Source: Castanea sativa (Eukaryota > Streptophyta > Magnoliopsida > Fagales > Fagaceae). Taken from it: a stretch of 64,000 bases of DNA. Under the pieces are notes generated by a model that was not told the origin of the DNA, made no database searches, and saw nothing but the letters and a program-made list of their open reading frames with translations. This document shows, in pieces, positions 57,630-64,000 of this stretch. How positions within the stretch are numbered: the stretch's first letter is position 1; the number at the start of each line of letters is the position of its first letter. Position numbers and translations under genes: made by a program. The DNA lies in the NCBI RefSeq assembly GCF_040712315.1, contig NC_134013.1, positions 64,201,501 to 64,265,500 of the forward strand, given 5' to 3'.

Positions 57630-58671
57630 CTTCCATCTGTTTTCCATTCTACCTTTGCTTTGAGGGGGCAACTTCAATCGAAAATAATTATGAATCAGAT
57701 CTAGGTTTTTCTTGCCATGTTAAATTGGCTCCAATTGGTAAATTGCTAATGGAGTGACCTGAAGATCCTTTTTTGAGTTTGAGATAAAAATAAGCTACTC
57801 CATATACATGATCTGCCATTGTGGTCTACGGACTCTTAGTTTTGCTTGAGTTTCTGTATGAGTTCCAAATTATCCAGGGTGGATTGTAGTATTCAAAATT
57901 TGTTAAAAAATTGTCATTTTATTTTGGGGGTTTTTGCAACGCAATCAGTGATATAAGAAAAGTGAGGAGCAATGGGCAATATCCCCCATTCAAAAACAAG
58001 TGATGTCTCTGCTATTTTACATATCATGAATCGGTGTTTCGCTAGATTGATGTTTAGTCAGTTGATAAGGTCATAATACGCTACTACAACGTTAAATAAT
58101 ACCTGGCTTCAAATCTTTATAGTTTTGGCTGGTTTTTCAAGAATTCATACATTTTAGATTTCATGTTCCTGTCCATGCGGGTTCAGACTTAAAGAGTTGG
58201 GACATTTCCATTATTATCATTACTTTAACTTAACAGGGGCTTTTCGGGGAAAAAAAAAGGGTGCAGGTCTGTCTCATTTTCATGGTAATGACTAATGAGG
58301 GCCTTCAGCACTCAGGAACAAGAATGTTTGGTTTGGATTTCCTTTTCTAAAGTCACAGTGATTGTGATTTGTGACTGACTCATGCGAGGGGAACGAGATT
58401 CCACGTTAATATTGTTTTTATGATTGAATGGAGGGAACTGTATTCCACACTGATTTTGGTGTCTTTAATAATAGCACCAACCCCTCTTTATCAATTGGAA
58501 CTCACATTGGGATACCACTTGTGGCACTTCATGAGAGGATAGTAGTGGGTGAGCAAATCAAGCTACTGTGAAAAATGAGGATAGTGCCATCCTTAGGATA
58601 TACTTTCGAAATGCTATCAAATTCGGAATTTGCGTCATCTCTCCTCCAATGCGATTGTTACTGGTCCTTAA
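57630..58671 (+). other. 3' region of CYC1 and intergenic DNA
   Basis: The first few hundred bases should hold the CYC1 3' UTR. No further gene is supported up to the MITE. Confidence 0.5.
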
Positions 58672-59090
58672 TGGCATGTTTGGGAGTTTAGAGAGGGAGG
58701 AGAGTAGAGGGGAGTAGAGGGGAGGAAAGTAGTGGGGAGGAGAGTAGAGGAGAATGATTACCCTCCACCTTGTTTGAATGTTTTTATAATTAGTAAGGGG
58801 GAAGGGAGTAAGCATCATTCCCTCGTTTTTAACATTGTAATTTTATAAATATAATAAGGATAAATTAGGTAATTTACTTTATCAATAATTTTATGTGCTC
58901 TACTCTCCCTCCAAATCTCTCCAATTTGGGGGAATAAAAAATGAGGGGTTGGAGGTAGTTGAAACCCTTTCAAACCCCTCCAAACCCCTCCCCTCCTTCC
59001 TTAAAAAACTCCCAAACAAGGTAATTGAATTACTCCCCTTCCCTCTACTCTACTCCCCCTCCTTTTTTAAACATCCAAACAGGCCATAAA
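58672..59090. mobile_element. About 420-bp MITE with GGCATGTTTGG ends
   Basis: The left end GGCATGTTTGGGAGTTTAG and right end CATCCAAACAGGCC are inverted. Inner arms of GGAGAGTAGAGG type on the left and CTCTACTCTACTCCCCC on the right extend the inversion. A related, shorter element is at 48923-49044. The target duplication is unclear. Confidence 0.6.
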
Positions 59091-61860
59091 TCGGGTTGGG
59101 AAGAAACTCATGTTTATGGCCTGAAGGTATCGCCTTGCAAACCCGAAAGACCCAGTATGTCCCGTAATATACAGGCCAGGAAGTCCACTTATTCGGCTTT
59201 CTTCCTTACAAAAATGGTGGAAAGGCCGATTTGATGTGCGATGATGTGGATTATTTTTATTTTTTTTTTAAATTGCGTGTGATGTGGGACTGTCTAAGTA
59301 ACAATGAGATTTTTCATTACTCAGAATCCACAATTTAATACTGGATCTTATCATTGCTTGAATCTATAACTCCTAAACTCGTAAAGGTGATCAGTCAGGA
59401 TTTTCTACAGGCCATGGGTGGGTAATTGGGATAAGCCTTTCTATTGGGTCATGGAGTTTCTAACTTTCTATGATTTTTCCAAAAAAAGGTTAGGTAAACC
59501 ATCAAATGGGCCGAAAAACTATCTGATAGGTGAGAGAGAGAGAGAGAGAGAAACTTTTCAGCTAGGACCCCAAAAGGACAAAAGAAGCTATCCCATCTCT
59601 TAGCGTCCTCGAAATAATAGGAGCCTATCAGATTTAATTATTTTGGCTGGGCGAGCCTATCAGATTGGCAGAATTGAAAGAATGGAGACACAGAGCCTGA
59701 AAGGAGTAGATGTGGATGCTCCAGAAAATATGAGCCACTCGCAGTGTCTTACAATATTCCATTAAAATAACTGAAAATACCGATAGCTCTCATTCAACAA
59801 TAAAGCTGGTACATGCATCATGTCAAACAATATAAGCCAGATATCACTCACAATCACAAATTAAATTGAAAAAAGTGAGTTCCGTATGCTTTGGTTCTCT
59901 CTTTTCAGCTAAGTCTTCCTTCCCTCTCCAATAGCCAAATGGCCAATCTCTTTTCTCTTATTTTTTAAATTCCTTCTTGTGACTTATTAAGATCCGAATC
60001 TAAGACTAATCAATCCAACTTTTTACAATTTACCGTCGGTATAAGAGTACAAAGACTTTGTGATTATTAAATTTTTTAACTACTGCAATAATTATTGACT
60101 TAAATGGTATCATATTTGCGTGTGGAGACCAGATAAGATATACAAGTTTCTATTTGTTAGGAAAGTAGTACAATCGAGACTTGACAACGCAACATATACA
60201 ATAATGAAAATCATTGACAAGGAAGTTGGAATAAAGTTGAATTCCTAGGGTGATGACCAATAAATTGGCATCGATTTGTTAATCAAAGCATTATTGTTGA
60301 CACTAGTTCCTATATTCATTGATTCAGCAAAAAAAAAAAGGTTCCTATATTCATTGACAAGCTCCCCTAAACTGTGCTACTCCATCAAAATAATCTAGGA
60401 AATGTTTAAAAAATATGAAAAATAAAAGTTATCCGATACTTTAAAGGAATTGATTTAAAAAGTATTTTTAGATTTTTTTTTTAAATTAATTTTTTTAATT
60501 TTTTATATTTTCTATAAAAATGATATTAATTTTTTCTTTCAAAATAATTCATTAACAAAAACCTAATTATTCGTTAACTGGATAAAAAATAATAATAATA
60601 ATAATAATAAAGTCATGGAGAAATAACCAAGTACTGTTATCCTGCAATAATATAAATTGAGACTATTATACGAGAATACTTGATCATCTTTCCATATGAC
60701 ATTGACATGGCAGGTCAAATTGCTTATTGGTAGAAAAAGAAATTTGGCAGTGCAATAGCAGATGAGATTTTTTTTTTCTGCTTTTTTATAAGTTTCTAAC
60801 CCTTCTGCTTTTTTATAATTATATGTTTCTTTTTCTTGTTAAGCAATTATAAGTTTCTAACCCTTCTGCTTTTTTATTCTTTAATTATCTAAGAAAAGAC
60901 AGACGCCGAACTTGAATCTCGAAAACATGCCCACCACAAGAGTAAGGATACCAACAAATCAAAGTGCAATTAGCCTAACCCCAATATTCTTATAATTAAC
61001 AAACAAAAAGGTAAACTATGATAGATGGTCTCATTCTTACATGAATTACAAGTTGTGTTTTTTTATGGTTGATAATTAGATGGTTATAAAAATGAGGAGA
61101 AAGAAATTGTTTTTCAATTAAGAGATAGAGATGAGGAGAGGAATTTCGATTACCATAATAAAATAAAAATGATTATATTATTGAAGTATAAAACTCTTCG
61201 CAATAACTTGTTTATCATAAGAGAAATATGTTATGTTTACAATATTTTCACCATAATTATAACTCATAAGTAACAAGTTGCTAATAACTGTTATATGTGA
61301 TTAAAAATATTATGAAATTATTGTGGACGAAATATTTTTATTATAATAATTCAATATTATTCCTAGCTTATCAAGAGCTTTGTGTTCTCATAACATTGTC
61401 GGATTCTGTCCATCTTAGAAGAAGAATAAGGTTTAGAATCCTTGTAAAACCCAAAAGTCAAAAAGAAAACCTGAAATAACAATAAATTAAAAACAAAAAA
61501 CTCTCGCTCGTAGTTCAAGAATAAAAAAACAAATAGTTTTAAGCTACACAAACATTCAAGAAACAAAGTCCACATACACACACAAACAAGTGATGAACTC
61601 CACCAATAACAATAGCCCAGTTAAAGCAAATATCAGGGAAGTGTATCTCACGCCCCAAAGGTCAAATTTGAGAGAATTTAAAATTTATTTTAAAAAGACT
61701 CGGCTTAATGAAAGAATTTGATCAAACCATCTATTTTTGAAAAAAATTTTATTGATGTTGAAAAAGTTAAATATAATTTTTTTTTAAAATGGTATATTAT
61801 TGTGTGGGTCGTTTATTAAAATTTCAAAAGAATATCCAATAGTTTGGAACCGAATTTACT
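59091..61860. other. Intergenic AT-rich DNA
   Basis: No gene is supported. There is a short (GA)n at about 59531-59551, an AAT run at 60588-60610, and a short duplicated phrase (TTATAAGTTTCTAACCCTTC) at 60787-60868. No retroelement motif was recognised. Confidence 0.5.
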
Positions 61861-61883
61861 GTTGAGAGCAAGTAAAAATCAAC

Positions 61884-62161
61884 CACGTGTTAGCATTCTG
61901 AAACCTTTTCCAAAAGTGTTTCCACTTAAACTGGAAAAGAAATTATGCTGCAACCTAGGTAAGCCCACGTGTCCCTTTCTTTCCCAAAAGTGCTTTGGAC
62001 ACTCTCTCAGCTCTGATTGGTTTATATTTCTCACACCAATCACAGTCCCAAATTGCTCTTCCCAGATACGCCACTTTTGTTTCCATTTGGGTCCCACCGC
62101 TAAAATAGAATTAACCAATCAGGTGATCTTTTACTGTTTCAGTTGTTGCCCTAGACACGTG
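61884..62161 (+). promoter_or_regulatory. G-box trio upstream of the unknown-function gene
   Basis: Perfect CACGTG palindromes occur at 61884, 61966 and 62156. Two of them are in ABRE-like contexts (CCCACGTGTCC, GACACGTGG). CCAAT motifs occur at about 62036 and 62115. G-box/ABRE sites bind plant bZIP and bHLH factors. A link to ABA or light control is inference. Confidence 0.6.
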
Positions 62162-62260
62162 GTGTTTCCTAACCCACCCTCTCCGTACTGCCGCTATCAA
62201 TATCGCTTCAGCTCCGAAAGCCACACAGAGAGAGAGACACACACAGACACAAAGATACAC

Positions 62261-62263
<3 letters not shown>

Positions 62264-62293
<30 letters not shown>
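62264..62293. repeat. (GA)n microsatellite in the 5' UTR
   Basis: About 15 GA units end immediately before the ATG at 62296, a frequent plant 5'-UTR feature. The in-frame GTG at 62293 belongs to this run and is not the start. Confidence 0.9.
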
Positions 62294-62295
<2 letters not shown>

Positions 62296-62296
<1 letters not shown>

Positions 62297-63177
62297 TGGA
62301 CGGTGGAGAAGAGTGGCACATGGCAAGCCTAGGGCTAGGGAGTACTGGGAAGCCAGATAAGATGATGATGGTGAGCCGAGAAATGCTAAGATTCCGGCCG
62401 ATCGCACCGAAACCGGTGACATACGGTTCAAGTTCGAGCTATATGGTGACAGAGAAGAAGAACTCTGTTGTTTCGAAAGGAAGGACGAAGAGAAAGTACG
62501 TTAGGGTTCGGAAGAATAGTATGAATGGATGTAAGAAAATGGTTTCTGAGGAAGAAAGCAAAGATGGGGTTTTGAAGACGCTGCAATTGTTGCCTGAGAA
62601 AGCTGAAATGAAAGATCCGGTTGATCCTACGGCTGAGAAAGTTGGGGTTGAGGTTGATAATGATCTGGTGGTGGTTGATAACGTGGAGGGTGGTGTTGGG
62701 GGGTCAGATCTGACGGTGGAGATGGGTCAGACGAGGGTGGTGGAGTCGTGGGTGACGGTGGAGAGCGTGGCAGACACGTGCATGGATGTACGTGGGTTGG
62801 GGAGCACGGACGTAGAGAGAGTGAAGAATCTGGAGAGAGACACGTGTCCGGGGTTTATATCAGACGGTTTGAACAGGGTACAGTGGGTTAACGAAGCGTA
62901 CAAGAGGATGGTGATGAAGGAATTGGAGAACTGTGACGGTCAGTCACCGGAGTACTGTGATTTTCTGGTGAGGTTGGTGGTGAATAATAAAGTGAAGTTG
63001 CTGTTGCTGCCCTATAATAATAACGAAGAAGCGTTTACAGGGTTGGTGAGACTAGTGCACACGTGGCGGAACCAGAAGAAGCGTTCAAAGGTGGTGCCTT
63101 GTGATGTGTGGAGAATGGACCGTGGTGGGTTCTCATGGAGGTTAGATGTCAAGGCTGCGCTCAGTTTGGGTCTTTGA
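62296..63177 (+). CDS. Plant-specific protein of unknown function (DUF7950-like)
   Basis: A single-exon frame of 293 codons starts with ATG directly after a GA-rich 5' UTR. The N-terminus (MDGGEEWHMASLGL) and a basic patch (GRTKRKYVRVRKN, about residues 57-70) that could act as a nuclear signal are followed by an acidic, low-complexity linker. The C-terminal third is the conserved part: CPGFISDGLNRVQWVNEAYK, then WRMDRGGFSWRLDVKAALSL at the very end. From memory this C-terminal signature is that of a plant family listed as DUF7950. No catalytic or DNA-binding motif is evident. GC content is higher than in the surroundings, which is normal for coding sequence here. The promoter has three G-boxes. 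Confidence 0.85.
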
Positions 63178-64000
63178 AAATGTGAAGAAAGTTATACTAT
63201 TATCAAATAAAAAAAGAGAAGTGTGATCGCTCTCTCTCAGTCTCAGGTACTATTTTCTCTTGGTAGTTTTCTAAAGGAATTGAATATAAAACATAAGTGT
63301 TTATAATAATAACTAGGAGAGTGCATCCAGATCGGTTTAAAACTTTAAAAAGGAAGGGCTTTAGACTTTTAAGTGTTGCTTTTATTGTGGCTGGGGAGGA
63401 ATAATTTGTTAAAACTAAAAAAAGAAAATTTTACATAAAATCATCAACAATAATGTGTGGTAGGTTATATATATACCTCATTAGGTGATATTGAGGTTGA
63501 AATAATTGATTAGGTGGTCTCTGCTTTAATTGCCACGTAAGGGTTTTAGGAAAACTCCAATGGGTCACCTTTTCATTACAAGTCAAATTGGTTACAAGAA
63601 AATTATTCTTCTATTGAGTGAAAAAACAACAATGATTTTATTTTATTATTTTTTTTTTTTTGAGAACGAAGAAAACAACAATGTCTATGCATGTGAGTTG
63701 TGAAATGTACAGAAGATTCTCAAATAGACACCAACCATTTATAAACCTTTTTGAAGGTTAGCTACCAGCATGAAAAGGCGTGACATATAAACTCTGCTAG
63801 AATATAGGACAGACATTTTCAAGAGTATCATAGAAAATAATTGTGCTTGAAATTATTATAGGACGCACATTCAGTAGAGTAATGAAGAAAATGAACTATT
63901 CCCAAATGTGAAAAATTTTAAATGATACAGCAATATAGGCTCCTTTTAACTGTTTATCACTTACTTTATTAAACATCATTTCAAATGAAATAGCATTATA
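63178..64000 (+). other. 3' flank of the DUF7950-like gene and intergenic DNA
   Basis: AATAAA-like signals occur near 63208, in the likely 3' UTR. No other gene is supported to the end of the window. Confidence 0.5.

Noticed and set aside
62293..62295. GTG start of the DUF7950-like gene
   Set aside because: A non-AUG start is not needed because an ATG follows immediately at 62296.
61844..62296. 150-codon frame upstream of the DUF7950-like gene
   Set aside because: It runs through the G-box promoter and into the GA microsatellite and has no recognisable domain.
1..64000. A metabolic gene cluster or novel multi-gene system
   Set aside because: The five intact genes belong to unrelated processes, differ in strand and are spaced by transposons. 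Nothing suggests joint function.

Overview
The window is nuclear DNA of a flowering plant. It shows AT-rich intergenic DNA, genes split by GT-AG introns, an abundance of plant LTR retrotransposons, LINEs, MULEs and hAT-like MITEs, and proteins that all match the plant versions of their families. The style of the repeats (for example the 'GGTCCGTTTGGATACAG' MITEs) reminds me of Fagaceae/oak-like tree genomes, but that is an impression from memory and not something I could test.

Five intact genes can be rebuilt exon by exon, with all phases closing. (1) A 4-coumarate:CoA ligase-like gene of the 4CLL9 type on the minus strand (6692-14818, 6 exons, 545 aa, C-terminal SRL). A complete Copia element (8235-12722) sits in its second intron. 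(2) A SET-domain, Rubisco-LSMT-like plastid protein on the plus strand (35768-40774, 11 exons, 516 aa). (3) A membrane-anchored Kelch-repeat protein on the minus strand (42681-47606, 7 exons, 428 aa), convergent with gene 2. (4) Mitochondrial cytochrome c1 on the plus strand (53022-57629, 7 coding exons plus a probable 5'-UTR intron, 308 aa), with a SINE-like and a MULE insertion in its introns. (5) A single-exon plant protein of unknown function on the plus strand (62296-63177, 293 aa), with three perfect G-boxes upstream. A FAR1-like fragment lies at the left edge.

Region by region: 1-6.2 kb holds the FAR1-like fragment, a 5'-truncated LINE with a clear target-site duplication, and a 1.47-kb MULE that carries what looks like a captured host exon (Pack-MULE). 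6.7-14.8 kb is the 4CLL9-like gene with its nested elements. 15-18 kb is MITE-rich. 18-25.9 kb is a decayed Tat/Retand-type Gypsy element with an array of 81-bp repeats in its 3' region and a minus-strand antisense reading frame. 26-35 kb has no gene. It contains a (TA)n run, a 'GGTATTTTGGTCATTTTT' repeat tract, a roughly 90-bp minisatellite of about 1.8 kb with a MITE inside it, and a tandem duplication. 35.7-47.6 kb is the convergent SET/Kelch pair, each with LINE remnants in introns. 48-52 kb is intergenic. 51-57.6 kb is cytochrome c1. 58-62 kb is intergenic with a MITE. 62.3-63.2 kb is the unknown-function gene.

The host genes are unrelated housekeeping or metabolic genes and do not form a pathway or cluster. 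I did not find a new multi-gene system. The most interesting signals are the transposable-element biology: exon capture by a MULE, a seemingly young but coding-defective Copia, strongly biased stop codons in the Gypsy element, and nested repeats.
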